Numbered from the stretch's first letter, positions 42,985 to 54,524 are shown. The stretch is 64,000 nucleotides of DNA from Symbiodinium natans (GCA_905221605.1 CAJNDS010002566.1:238501-302500); one strand, 5' to 3'. Translations and numbers: made by a program. Notes: generated from the sequence alone by a model not told the origin.

Positions 42985-44873
42985 CCCGAACCAAGCCTCA
43001 TGCGCATGGGCACCTGATGATCACCTCGAGACTCGCCAGGCGAAAGCGAGCAGCGTCGAAACCCTGACGCACTCCGGGCCCGCCACAGCCCAGCATGGGG
43101 CCCAGGTGTAACATGCTGCCATGTGCCAGCAGTAACCCCCCCCCCCAGACCCAAGAACCTGAACATGAGAACGCGGAAGAGGACGCCAGTAGGACCAGCA
43201 GGACAAGTAGGAGTCAAGTTTTGGGGCGCTATAGCGGCTTTGTTGGAGGTTGCGAAGATTTGCGAATGCTTGGCCTTGCGATGCGAACCCAGCCTCCGAT
43301 CCTCAAGCCTTGCCGCGGCTCCTCTTCTGGTAGAGAGGCCCACAAACCGTGAAAACACACACTTACGCTTGCACTCACACACTTGCATCTGTTTCACTTG
43401 CGCTTGCACACAAAACAGCCCCGAGCTTCCGCTGCACGAGGCCTTCACCGGCGGACGTGCCCGTGCCGACCTCCAGGAGAGCGGGCAGACCGATGCCTGT
43501 GAAAGGAGATTTCCAGCGCCATGAGTTCGCTTGGGGCAGAAGAAGCTGGAGAGTCCAGTGTCATCATCGAAAGCTTGTGCTTCTGAAAGATGGTTGTGGC
43601 AAGCTGCTCGCGGTTTCGGAGTCGCATGGTCGCTATGATGCCGAGCTTTTCACAGGCCGTCTCCGACCGCCACGAATGAGGGGGAAGAGGAGGCGTGGAC
43701 CAGGGTTCTCAGGGCTTCTGGCTGGTTTGTGTTCGGAGGTTTGGAACTCGACACCGAGCCCAGCAGTGCTTTCTGCAGCCTGATGTGTGTGTGTGTGTGT
43801 GCGCGAATCGATCAATTAAGAGGACGTCGTCTTCCTCTTGCTCCGTTTAACAGGAGCTCGCCACGGCGGCCCCGCCTCCTGCGGTGCCCGCGGCACCTGT
43901 GGAGGAAGCGCTAGGGACTGAGACCCAAGACTTGGAGGCAACGCCGGGGTGTGAGTGCTCTCTGAAGAGAGAGCCAGAGCAATCATACATCAACCATTGA
44001 GGGCGCAAGCAGGTGTGGAGCCAAGAGACCCTGACACTCACGCAAAAAAGGCCCCAAACAATACCAAAGAAGGCAATAAGCCCTCGGGCCCGAAATTGCA
44101 GCTGAATGTTTCTTTTGAACGTTCTGCAGTGTTCTACAGTCGAAGCTGTTGCATTCAAAACTTCAGCCCGCCGAGACCCCCAGCTGCGGATCGTCCTGTG
44201 ATGCCGGAGTCTGCGATGCCGTCGCCGGAAGCTTACGAGGAGAAAGAGGTGTCGGAGGGTGTGGTGATGTCTTTGATCCGCGAAAATGTCTCAAGAACAG
44301 CATCTCACAAAACTGCACGCATTCTTGACTCAACTGGGGATGTGTCGTAGCGTTTGGGGGGTTGGCGCAGCTTTCAGCTACAGAAGACTTGAAGCTTGGT
44401 CACTTAGATCTGGCCCTCGAAAACATTGCCCTGCCTCAAAGGTCGGAACCTTCCGCAGAGGCTCTGCAGCATGCGAGATGTCCAGCTTTAGAATGCCAGC
44501 GCTGTTGGAGCGGTATACCTGTTGTACCCTTTTGTTCCCCTGTCTGGGACTCCGGGTGATATGCGGCAAGTGCCGGCAGGGGCCGGCTCTCTTTTACGGA
44601 TCCTCGGGCTTCAAGGGCGTGTGGTTCGGCGATCTTTGCCAAGAGGGACTTGTCGGGCAGCTGCATCCATCTTGACATCGGGATTTCGGGCTGAGCCCAG
44701 GAGACGCCGGTACCCTTAGAAGAAGGGGACGGCAAGGCGCCGGACGAGGCGCCGGACGAGGTGCCGACGGCCGGCTTAGGTCTATGTAGCAGAGCGGAGA
44801 CCTCTCCTGGCCTCCGCTCGTGTTTGGCGTGAAGCTGCACAATTCTCAGGCTGAATGCAAAAAAGCCTCGATG
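42985..44873 (+). repeat. M4 unit U6
   Basis: g begins 43854, i 44371-44512, j 44701-44760. Poly-C acceptor of exon l present near 43136-43146, unlike U4, U5, U7 and U8. This patchwork suggests unequal exchange or gene conversion. Confidence 0.6.
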
Positions 44874-45616
44874 CCCGAACCAAGCCTCATGCGCATGGGC
44901 ACCTGATGATCACCTCGAGACTCGCCAGGCGAAAGCGAGCAGCGTCGAAACCCTGACGCACTCCGGGCCCGCCACAGCCCAGCATGGGGCCCAGGTGTAA
45001 CATGCTCCCATGTGCCAGCAGTAGTAACCCCCGAACCTGAACATGAGAACGCGGAAGAGGACGCCAGTAGGACCAGCAGGACAAGTAGGAGTCAAGTTTT
45101 GGGGCGCTATAGCGGCTTTGTTGGAGGTTGCGAAGATTTGCGATGCTTGGCCTTGCGATGCGAACCCAGCCTCCGATCCTCAAGCCTTGCCGCGGCTCCT
45201 CTTCTGGTAGAGAGGCCCACAAACCGTGAAAACACACACTTACGCTTGCACTCACGCACTTGCACATGTTTCATTTGCGCTTGCGCATAAATAACAGCCC
45301 CGAGCTTCCGCTGCACGAGGCCTTCACCGGCGGACGTGCCCGTGCCGACCTCCAGGAGAGCGGGCAGACCGATGCCTGTGAAAGGAGATTTCCAGCGCCA
45401 TGAGTTCGCTTGGGGCAGAAGAAGCTGGAGAGTCCAGTGTCATCATCGCAAGCTTGTGCTTCTGAAAGATGGTTGTGGCAAGCTGCTCGCGGTTTCGGAG
45501 TCGCATGGTCGCTATGATGCCGAGCTTTCCACAGGCAGTCTCCGACCGCCACGAATGAGGGGGAAGAGGAGGCGTGGACTAGGGTTCTCAGGGCTTCGAC
45601 ACCGAGCCCAGCAGTG
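44874..45616 (+). repeat. M4 unit U7 (truncated)
   Basis: Only the first 743 bp remain, through exon n (acceptor CACAG at about 45534, AVSD variant GCAGTC). At CCCAGCAGTG the sequence jumps to GGGCACCTGATG of the next unit, so g, h, i and j are lost. Confidence 0.75.
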
Positions 45617-47466
45617 TGGGCACCTGATGATCACCTCGAGACTCGCCAGGCGAAAGCGAGCAGCGTCGAAACCCTGAAGCACTCCGGGCCCGCCACAGCC
45701 CAGCATGGGGCCCAGGTGTAACATGCTCCCATGTGCCAGCAGTAGTAACCCCCGAACCTGAACATGAGAACGCGGAAGAGGACGCCAGTAGGACCAGCAG
45801 GACAAGTAGGAATCAAGTTTTGGGGCGCTATAGCGGCTTTGTTGGAGGTTGCGAAGATTTGCGAATGCTTGGCCTTGCGATGCGAACCCAGCCTCCGATC
45901 CTCACGCCTTGCCGCGGCTCCTCTTCTGGTAGAGAGGCCCACAAACCGTGAAAACACACACTTACGCTTGCACTCACACACTTGCATCTGTTTCACTTGC
46001 GCTTGCACACAAAACAGCCCCGAGCTTCCGCTGCACGAGGCCTTCACCGGCGGACGTGCCCGTGCCGACCTCCAGGAGAGCGGGCAGACCGATGCCTGTG
46101 AAAGGAGATTTCCAGCGCCATGAGTTCGCTTGGGGCAGAAGAAGCTGGAGAGTCCAGTGTCATCATCGAAAGCTTGTGCTTCTGAAAGATGGTTGTAGCA
46201 AGCTGCTCGCGGTTTCGGAGTCGCATGGTCGCTATGATGCCGAGCTTTCCACAGGCCGTCTCCGACCGCCTCTCCGACCGCCACGAATGAGGGGGAAGAG
46301 GAGGTGGACTAGGGTTCTCAGGGCTTCGACACCGAGCCCAGCAGTGCTTTCTGCAGCCTGATGTGTGTGTGTGTGTGTGTGCGCGAACCGATCAACTAAG
46401 AGCAACGCGTCTTTCTCTTGCTCCGTTTAACAGGAGCTCGCCACGGCGGCCCCGCCTCCTGCGGTGCCCGCGGCACCTGTGGAGGAAGCGCTAGGGACTG
46501 AGACCCAAGACATCCCAAGACTAGGAGGCAATGCTTGGGTGTGAGTGCTCTCTGAAGAGAGAGCCAGAGCAATCATACATCAACCCATTGAGGGCGCAAG
46601 CAAGTGTGGAGCCAAGAGACCCTAGCTGACCCGAAAAAGGCCCCAAACAATACCAAAGAAGGCAATAAGCCCTCGGGCCCGAAATTGCAGCTGAATGTTT
46701 CTTTTGAACGTTCTACAGTGTTCTACAGTCGAAGCTGTTGCATTCAAAACTTCAGCCCGCCGAGGCCCCCAGCTGCGGATCGTCCTCCGATGCCGGAGTC
46801 TGCGATGCCGTCGCCGGAAGCTTACGAGGAGAAAGAGGTGTCGGAGGGTGTGGTGATGTCTTTGATCCGCGAAAATGTCTCAAGAACAGCATCTCACAAA
46901 ACTGCACGCATTCTTGACTCAACTGGGGATGTGTCGTAGCGTTTGGGGGGTTGGCGCAGCTTTCAGCTACAGAAGACTTGAAGCTTGGTCACTTAGATCT
47001 GGCCCTCGAAAACATTGCCCTGCCTCAGAGGTCGGAACCTTCCGCAGAGGCTCTGCAGCATGCGAGATGTCCAGCTTTAGAATGCCAGCGCTGTTGGAGC
47101 GGTATACCTGTTGTACCCTTTTGTTCCCCTGTCTGGGACTCCGGGTGACATGCGGTAAGTGCCGGCAGGGGCCGGCTCTCTTTTAAGGATCCTCGGGCTT
47201 CAAGGGCGTGTGGTTCGGCGATCTTTGCCAAGCAGACACTAGAGGGAGAGAGGGACTTGTCGGGCAGCTGCATCCATCTTGACATCGGGATTTCGGGCTG
47301 AGCCCAGGAGACGCCGGTACCCTTAGAAGAAGGGGACGGCAAGGCGCCGGACGAGGCGCCGGACGAGGTGCCGACGGCCGGCTTAGGTCTATGTAGCAGA
47401 GCGGAGACCTCTCCTGGCCTCCGCTCGGACCGCTCGTGTTTGGCGTCTACCTGCCTTCGAGCCTGA
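45617..47466 (+). repeat. M4 unit U8 (last)
   Basis: Lacks the first ~20 bases. Exon l acceptor deleted. Contains a 12-bp duplication in exon n (GACCGCCTCTCC), an extra 10 bp inside g near 46510 that shifts its 3' part, i 46960-47101 and j 47308-47367. Array homology fades at about 47466. Confidence 0.6.
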
Positions 47467-48390
47467 AGCCAAAGATTCTCTCGATTTCCTCGAAGCCGGA
47501 AACACCCAACCATGCAAAACAATGCAGGCGTCGTCACTTTGTGCCTTGGGGTGCCATGAAGGGATCAAAACGATACACCACTGCTCTCAAAAAGAGCCAA
47601 CGTGTGCCCTCTGTTACGTTAAGGTGAGGATGGCAAGAAGGGTATCTTCAACAGCACCAACAGAACCCACAGAGAGAACACGAAAAGCGTGAGTCTTAAC
47701 TGCGGACGCATGCCGTTATCATGACTGTTATTATAGTTTACGGAGCGCTTCTTTGCAGACACTTTTTCAAGGTAGCGGCAATCCAGAGTACAGGTGCCAG
47801 CTCCGCAGGAGTCCACGCCGGCAGACATGGACTCGTGGATGCCTGAGTTTTTGGGTGTCGCGGAATCAAGTCCTACAGGAAACAGGGCCTCGGGGTTCTG
47901 CGCTTTCAGAACTTGTAAGCGCCCTAAATCCTAAACCCTAAACCCTAAACCACTATCATGTCCTTGTTGCTTTGGGCGTCCAGCGATGCATAGTGTAATG
48001 GCAGGTCGCTCAGTCCTAAATCGTCTATGACGCTGTTTTTCGCTGTTATTGTATCTTTGTTGAAGTTCTTCGGCTTCGTGGCTCAGCCGAGTCCCGAAAC
48101 CCATGGGCCTATGGGGTTGTGGGTGTAGGTCGCAATAGGTCGCAGGATGTGTATGTGGCCTTTGGCCTTCAAGAGAAGGAAAGCGGGAGCTGGATGGCTC
48201 CATGTGGACCTCGGTTTTTGTTCTGCTCAGTCTGCCCGTTTCTGTTGATTTTCTTTCTTTGCTTGCCCGCGCGCCGGGTCACCGGATAAGTCACGGCAGC
48301 GCAGCTGTTCTTCTTCGAGCTTCAGTGTTCTGGAGACTTTGTGCATGGCAGCGGCCCACTGCACGGTTGTCGAGATTTCTCGTGCTGCAG
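47467..48390. other. No gene recognised; spacer before M2 copy 3
   Basis: Holds the short CCCTAAA tract described separately. A + frame open from 48202 leads into the M2 exon, but I cannot tell which part of it is exon. Confidence 0.4.
47922..47951 (-). repeat. Short CCCTAAA telomere-like tract
   Basis: Four units (CCCTAAA, TCCTAAA, CCCTAAA, CCCTAAA), in the opposite orientation to the array at 8.2-8.6 kb. Like that array it lies just upstream of an M2 copy. Confidence 0.85.
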
Positions 48391-48640
48391 GTCGCAGCAA
48401 CAACCACCACAGCCAGTGCCGCTGTCACAGCTGCCAGTCCTGGCACAAACGGCGCCCTTGCTGTCCTCTGCCTCGCCAGTGGCTTTCCAGGCATGGGCTG
48501 TCAGGGACTGCTGCAGCTTGCGGTGGCGCGTGCGTTGCGTTGCGTTGCTCGCGCGTGCTTCCTCCATGCTCAGGTGGAAGACTTGGTGGAGGCCGCAGAC
48601 CGGCAATCACGTTTCACGTTGCTGTCGATTGTTACACACA
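48391..48640 (+). CDS. M2 exon C, copy 3 (no minisatellite)
   Basis: Acceptor CGTGCTGCAG|GTC; VAATTTTASAAVTAASPGTN, then LASGFPGMGCQGLLQLAVAR, FLHAQVEDLVEAADRQSRF and TLLSIV. Same anchor motifs and frame as copies 1 and 2 (GFPG.G; QV.D.VEA; TLLS), but the 18-bp repeat is absent. It probably shows the state before minisatellite expansion, or after its loss. CATGCTCAG|GTGGAA at 48574 may be a second acceptor. Confidence 0.5.
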
Positions 48641-48767
48641 GTTACACACATCGACATCTAAGGCGCAATGCCCTGGTTGGGGGGAGGACTGGTTTCCGGC
48701 AAAGGCCCACAGAGACACTTGAAAGTTTGAAAGCGGCCCCATTCCTCTATAGTCTGCTTTTTTCCAG

Positions 48768-49303
48768 GTCCGGGAGTTGCTGCCCAACAACGAGGTTCAG
48801 GCCTGGATTTACATTCGCACCATGACCATGGCTGGTTCCTGTCTGCAGATATCTTCAGAAAACGTCGAAATCATTCGAGAACTACAGGGCAAGTTTCGGA
48901 AAGTGCCGTTTGCGAAAGACAGGAGACGGCCTGGCTCATCGGTTCACGGGAGAACACAGAAATTGAAAACTTCGGCAATTCAGAATTGGGGTATCTTCGG
49001 GTCTGACGTTGGGGTCTGCGTCCTAAAGTCTTAGAGCAGCCTCAACAATCTGCGACGGTGTTGGCGAATCTAGAGTGTGCCGAATCCCGGCCCAGGTCTT
49101 GTGGGAAGGTGATGAGCCTTCTGTTTCAAGCGTTTCGCTAGACATGGTTCGCAAACGCCGGGAGCCCGGGAGCCCGTGGGCAAAGATCTCACAAGCTTTC
49201 TTGCGGTTCCCAGCACAGAGGTGACGTTGCCACGCTGGCCATGCCCTGCCTGAGCATGCCGGACACGGCGCAGCCCGGCGCCTTGAGTTGCCAGGTCACA
49301 GGG
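48768..49303 (+). CDS. M2 exons D, E and E2, copy 3
   Basis: D 48768-48794 (VRELLPNNE, the best acceptor of the three: CTTTTTTCCAG|GTC). E 49096-49146 (VLWEGDEPSVSSVSLDM|GTTCGC). E2 49221-49303 (acceptor GCACAGAG|GT, DVATLAMPCLSMPDTAQPGA then LSCQVTG), which lacks 21 nt present in the other copies without frame change. Divergence between copies is higher in the introns than in these blocks. Confidence 0.5.
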
Positions 49304-50686
49304 GAGGATCTTGCCAGCATACAGCTTCGAAGAAGCATCCTCCGATCGCTGTGTTGACACATGGAGGTGATGGCTCCCCCGCCTCTTTCATGGTGTTGGG
49401 CACATTGTGGCGGCATCCTCCCATAATGACGTCCGCAATGTTTTGGGCAGCGTATGTTCGCTTCAGAGATGTGACAGGCCATAGCTCACTATACTAGGCA
49501 TTGCAATACCTCCCCTTCCAAATCTGTGAGCAAATTAGCATGGCGAGAGAGGTGGCGTCGTCCCTCTCATCCTCGGATCAGTCTGCTTGCAAATTGCGGG
49601 AGGGGTGGGGGGGGCGGGGGGGGCGGGGGGGGACTTTTCCTGCCGTGCATGCTGGGTTCCAGAAGCATCGGCCGGCCTTGCAAATCCCATTCCCCGATAC
49701 TGCACATCTTGGAGGGGCGCAGGCTGAGACGCACCCCGCCGAGCATGTCGGCATTCAAGAATCCCGCGCTTGCAACTCCCACTCGTATGACCACTGAGAA
49801 TTCGTACCAAAACGGATCATTCTGTTTGCATGGCGCCCCCTGGCTCCCCTCTCCTTGTTTTACCACACCTGAACTTGAACTCTGCGAACTGCAAGTGTGA
49901 GCGTAGGACGAAAGGATGAACAACTTGAACAACTCATCCTCGAATGCCCCCAGCCAACACTGTTCAAGCTGTTCACTCTTGATTCTGGAAGCATCGGCAT
50001 GCTACAATTCCAACTCAACCATACATTATGTTATGATACATTTGTGCACCGCGTTGCGCAACACAGCGTCATCGGACCATTCTGTTTGCAAATGTCCCCG
50101 CCACCCCCTTTCAGTTTGCACCGCTGGAATTGCATGCCCGTCACTTTGTTGACCCCCAACCCTTCTGCCTTTATGGCGACGATTCAGGCATTAGCGCTGC
50201 AAACGTTTGCAGTAGACCGAGCCACCAGATCGCAACCCCCAACGTGCAACGTTTGCGAGGTCAAGCTTGAGAATCCCAAGCCCGGCCGACAAAAGCCTAA
50301 ATGCTGGACGATCCTAGAGCCGATTAGACCCAACTCTTGAGGTCAGACTCGGCACCTCGAATGCCGATGAAGCAGGTGCACTCACAGCCCATGCTGGAGA
50401 TTCACTTCCATCGACAAGTCCTTCAAAGCACCCCCCACGCCACCCTTAGCCATGGGTTCTCATGTAGTGAAGCCCAAGATCCCTGCCTCAATTCCTCCAG
50501 TCCTCCGGTTTCGTGTTTGAGCTCCGGTACGAGTTTCCAGAATTGGTTCTTGAAAAGAGTTCGAAGTGAAGTGAAATTCCCCCATCTCGATTCCCCTCCG
50601 GCAGAGTGTTGGTTTAACGGCTTCGAACGAGGCTGTAATCTACGAAGCTGTGTTTTCTTCCTCCTGATAAATTAGAACAAACGCAG
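49304..50686. other. No gene recognised
   Basis: Contains a G-rich run (GGGG interrupted by T or C, 49604-49632). No supported exon. Confidence 0.4.
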
Positions 50687-51380
50687 GAGAGCGCTCGACA
50701 GGAGGAGGAAGAGAGGCAAAGACAAGAGGTGCCACAGACGGTGTGCCTGTCGGGTGTAGACCGTTTGGCAGCAGCAGCGTGCAGCAAGATCATGCAAGAT
50801 CAACACGTGGTTGAAGCCAAACTTGATAAGCTTGCACATGTTGCTGTGCTCACCCTGTTATGGGTAATCCTTGTCAAGACGTAGTTCTGCAGTGCTGGCT
50901 TCTCATTCCACAGCGGTCCAGCAGGAAGAAGCGGCTCTGGAAAAGGCTCGCGCAGAGGCGGGGGTTGGAGCTTGGTGAAGATCACGTTTCCAGTTGGAGG
51001 AAGCCGCGCATGTCGTACCTTGAATCTCAGCACAGGAGGCAGCAGAGGAGATGCGCAGACAGGAGGCGTGACTGCTGTAAGAGCGCGTGCCGGAACATGT
51101 CGGAACAGCCTCGGAGCAACTCTGGGATGGGTGTGTTGCCCTACTGATCCCCACTGTGTGCAGCACCTGCGGATCGGGTCAGGAAAAAGCTGCCGTCGAG
51201 GAAGCCGAGGCTGAGGAGGAGGTGGAGGAGAGGAGCCCCAAGGTGCGAAAACGCTGCGACGTGGCACTTTCTTGTGTTTTGGTTTTGTTGTCGCCCCCTG
51301 CTGCTCGCGTGTTCGCCCATGTCTGTCCACACGGCTTTCAGCAGGAACACGAAGACAATGAGGCGCTACAGGCGGCAGCA
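50687..51380 (+). CDS. M3 block 2, tandem unit 1
   Basis: a 50687-50728 (acceptor ACGCAG|G, ESARQEEEERQRQE|GTGCCA); b 50925-50963 (EEAALEKARAEAG|GTTGGA); c 51036-51065 (EAAEEMRRQE, then GCGTGA, with TGA at 51069 if read through); fused d/e 51183-51242 (EKAAVEEAEAEEEVEERSPK|GTGCGA), combining a d-type start and an e-type donor in one 60-nt exon; f 51345-51380 (EHEDNEALQAAA|GTTCTG). Phase 0 throughout. Confidence 0.55.
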
Positions 51381-51609
51381 GTTCTGGGATGTTGTTGGGC
51401 ATTTTCGGAGTTTCAGATGTTTCAGCAGCAACGCATATAGCAAGAGTTTGTCGCACAAGCGATGTTGCACATGCCGTGCTCCCATGCGAGGCGAGCTACA
51501 GTGCTACAGCTATCCATAGCCCCAACCCCCTCATCAGGCAGTTGAACAAGACTGCCTCCTGCCTGCGTGAAAACCATGCTGGTTGCTGGTTTGTGCGTGT
51601 TAGACGCAG

Positions 51610-52263
51610 GAGAGCGCTCGACAGGAGGAGGAAGAGAGGCAAAGACAAGAGGTGCCACAGACGGTGTGCCTGTCGGGTGTAGACCGTTTGGCAGCAGCAG
51701 CGTGCAGCAAGATCATGCAAGATCAACACGTGGTTGAAGCCAAACTTGATAAGCTTGCACATGTTGCTGTGCTCACCCTGTTATGGGTAATCCTTGTCAG
51801 ACGTAGTTCTGCAGTGCTGGCTTTTGATTCCACAGCGGTCCAGCAGGAAGATGCGGCTCTGGAAAAGGCTCGCGCAGAGGCGGGGGTTGGAGCTTGGCAG
51901 TTGGAGGAAGCTGCGCATGTCGTACTTTGAATCTCACCACAGGAGGCAGCAGAGGAGATGCACAGACAGGAGGCGTGACTGCTGTAAGAGCGCGTGCCGG
52001 AACATGTCGGAACGTGTGTTGCCCCACTGATCCCCACTGTGTGCAGCACCTGCGGATCGGGTCAGGAAAAAGCTGCCGTCGAGGAAGCCGAGGCTGAGGA
52101 GGAGGTGGAGGAGAGGAGCCCCAAGGTGCGAAAACGCTGCGACGTGGCACTTTCTTGTGTTTTGGTTTTGTTGTCGCCCCCTGCTGCTCGCGTGTTCGCC
52201 CATGTCTGTCCACACGGCTTTCAGCAGGAACACGAAGACAATGAGGCGCTGCAGGCAGCAGCA
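51610..52263 (+). CDS. M3 block 2, tandem unit 2
   Basis: a 51610-51651, b 51847-51885 (EDAALEKARAEAG), c 51943-51972 (EAAEEMHRQE), d/e 52066-52125, f 52228-52263. It starts 923 bp after unit 1. A 15-nt deletion after b joins GTTGGAGCTTGG directly to CAGTTGGAGGAAG. Confidence 0.55.
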
Positions 52264-52481
52264 GTTCTGGGATGTTGTTGGGCATTTTCGGAGTTTCAGA
52301 TGTTGTATATAGCAAGAGTTTGTCGCACAAGCGATGTTTCACATGCCGTGCTCCCATGCGAGACGAGCTACAGTGCTAGAGCTATCCATAGCCCCAACCC
52401 CCTCATCAGGCAGTTGAACAAGACTGCCTCGTGCCTGCGTGAAAACCATGCTGGTTGCTGGTTTGTGCGTGTTAGACGCAG

Positions 52482-53016
52482 GAGAGCGCTCGACAGGAGG
52501 AGGAAGAGAGGCAAAGACAAGAGGTGCCACAGACGTGCCTGTCGGGTGTAGACCGTTTGGCAGCAGCAGCGTGCAGCAAGATCATGCAAGATCAACACGT
52601 GGTTGAAGCCAAACTTGATAAGCTTGCACATGTTGCTGTGCTCACCCTGTTATGGGTAATCCTTGTCAAGACGTAGTTCTGCAGTGCTGGCTTCTGATTC
52701 CACAGCTGTCCAGCAGGAAGAAGCGGCTCTGGAAAAGGCTCGCGCAGAGGCGGGGGTTGGAGCTTGGTGAAGATCACGTTTCCAGTTGGAGGAAGCCGCG
52801 CAGGAGATGCGCAGACAGGAGGCGTGACTGCCGTAAGAGCTGCCTCGGAGCAACGCAGGGCCTTGCTCGGAGATTTGCAATCGAAACTCTGGCATAGGTG
52901 TGTTGCCCCACAGTGTGCAGCAGTGCAGCCCGGGCCAGGAAAAAGCTGCCATGGAGAAAGCCCAGGCCGAGAAGAAGGAGGAGGAGCAGGAGGAGGAGCA
53001 GGAGGAGGAGGAGGAG
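52482..53016 (+). CDS. M3 block 2, tandem unit 3
   Basis: a 52482-52523, b 52717-52755, truncated c 52804-52821 (EMRRQE), d 52939-53016 (EKAAMEKAQAEKK extended by a Glu/Gln run, |GTGGTT). Here d is not fused to e. The Glu run is a short GAG/CAG slippage expansion that keeps frame. Confidence 0.5.
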
Positions 53017-53137
53017 GTGGTTTTGTAGCGAGCGCTCGAACCGCCATTAAGCAGGGTTCAGTACTGTACAAAGTACAAGTCTTCAGCCGCTACTTTAGCC
53101 TGAACATGACTCCTTTGCTAATTTTGCTATCTGGCAG

Positions 53138-53568
53138 GAAAAGGCAGGACTCGAGGAGGAGAGGGGCCGCAAGGTGCGGAAGCACTGCGACGTGTTGTGT
53201 TTTGGTTTTCAAACGGTTGCTCTACTCATGCCTTGGGGTGATCCTTGCCAATGGCTCTGCGGTGCCAAATTTCGGTGCTGTGTGTTCAGCAGGAAGAAGC
53301 GGCACAAGAGAAGGCTGGCGCAGAGGCGGAGGTTGGAGCTCGGCAGCAAACGTTTCCAGTTTGACGAGTTTGACGAGCCCGTGCCTGGGTGTGTCGTACT
53401 TTGGCGAGGCAGCACAAGAGGCGGCAGAGGACATCCACAGACAGGAGGCGCGACTGGGTCTGCTGCAAGTGCATATTTTCCTTTTGTTGATGCTTAAGGG
53501 CGTGCTTCTCAGCAGCCCCAGCACAGGAAGAAGCTGCGCCGGAGGAAGTCAAGGCCCCCGAGCAGGAG
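53138..53568 (+). CDS. M3 block 2, exons e, b, c, d (diverged)
   Basis: e 53138-53173 (EKAGLEEERGRK|GTGCGG), b 53293-53331 (EEAAQEKAGAEAE|GTTGGA), c 53421-53468 (AAEDIHRQEARLGLLQ|GTGCAT; CGA, not TGA, at the variable codon), d 53527-53568 (EEAAPEEVKAPEQE, GC donor GCGGGG). These match the oldest exons of block 1 (13716 and 13821) better than the tandem copies do. Confidence 0.5.
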
Positions 53569-54320
53569 GCGGGGGTTTGCATGTGCAGCCAGAACAGCAA
53601 TGGAGCGGCACGCTTCAACACGGGTCACAACGGGCTTTCGTTTAGCCGTAAAAACAACATGTCTTAGCATGATCCTCTGTTGACTGGGGCCGGGACTTCA
53701 GAAATAGAGGACCGGCGCAAGTGATGTCCGAATTCGTACGGTGTCAACGTGGCATTCAACGGGCGTCCCGTTAACGGCCTCAACTGCGCCAACAGCATAA
53801 GCAAACTCCACGGGATCAACAGCTTAATCGGAGCCGCCCAACTCAAGCACGGCGTCAACATCGTCTAACGTCGTCAAGGGAGTCCAGGGCGTCAACGGCA
53901 TCAACGGCTTCACGGCGTCGCCGTCTTTCAAATGCATGAGAGGGTTGTTCTTTTTGTGGCAGTATATTCAACACCCCTCTGACCTTCGGCGCCACACCCC
54001 TCAATTTCTTTTGCGGGAATGCCTAAGGGGTATCTTGAATCTTTCTTAGTGAGAAAAGCTCGCATGCCCAAGCACGCGCAAGGGCGAAGCGTAGGTGTTC
54101 CGAATTGTCAGGCATGGAACAAGGAAGAAGGAAGAAGAACAACCCTCGTGTAGCTTCAACAGCGTCAACTAAAGTTATGTAAATTATCTCGAGGTATGTG
54201 GCACGCGGTTTGTGGCACGCGGTTGCGTCTTAATTTTGTTGTCGCGCCTGCTATAGCCCAGACTTGTTGCTCGACAATGCGGACATATGCGGCATTATCT
54301 GTCCGCGCAGCTCTCGGCAG

Positions 54321-54524
54321 GAAGAGGAGGCGCTCCAGGCGGCACGTGTAGAAGCAGAGGCAATCTTGCGTTCCATGCGAATGTCTCTACGCTCGTTATA
54401 AGCCAGCTGGAAACAGCAAGCTGCCTGCACTTGCATAATTAGCAACATGTGAAACACCACGGGCTGGAGAAGAACGCAGGAGAGTGCGCGACTGGGGAAG
54501 GAAGAGCCGCCGCAAAGACACGAG
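54321..54524 (+). CDS. M3 block 2, exons f and a (diverged)
   Basis: f 54321-54359 (EEEALQAARVEAE, GC donor GCAATC) and a 54480-54524 (ESARLGKEEPPQRHE|GTGCCA). Each is one codon longer than its paralogues, still phase 0. They resemble a2 and f1 near 14 kb. Confidence 0.5.

Larger units (their letters stand above)
33584..47466 (+). repeat. M4 tandem array, ~1.88-kb units, eight copies
   Basis: Units begin at the shared CCCGAACCAAGCCTC at 33584, 35426, 37299, 39177, 41091, 42985 and 44874. The seventh is cut at 45616 and fused to an eighth lacking its first ~20 bases. Spacings are 1842, 1873, 1878, 1914, 1894 and 1889 bp. Copies are almost identical, with small indels and microsatellite (GT)n length changes. 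Confidence 0.95.
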
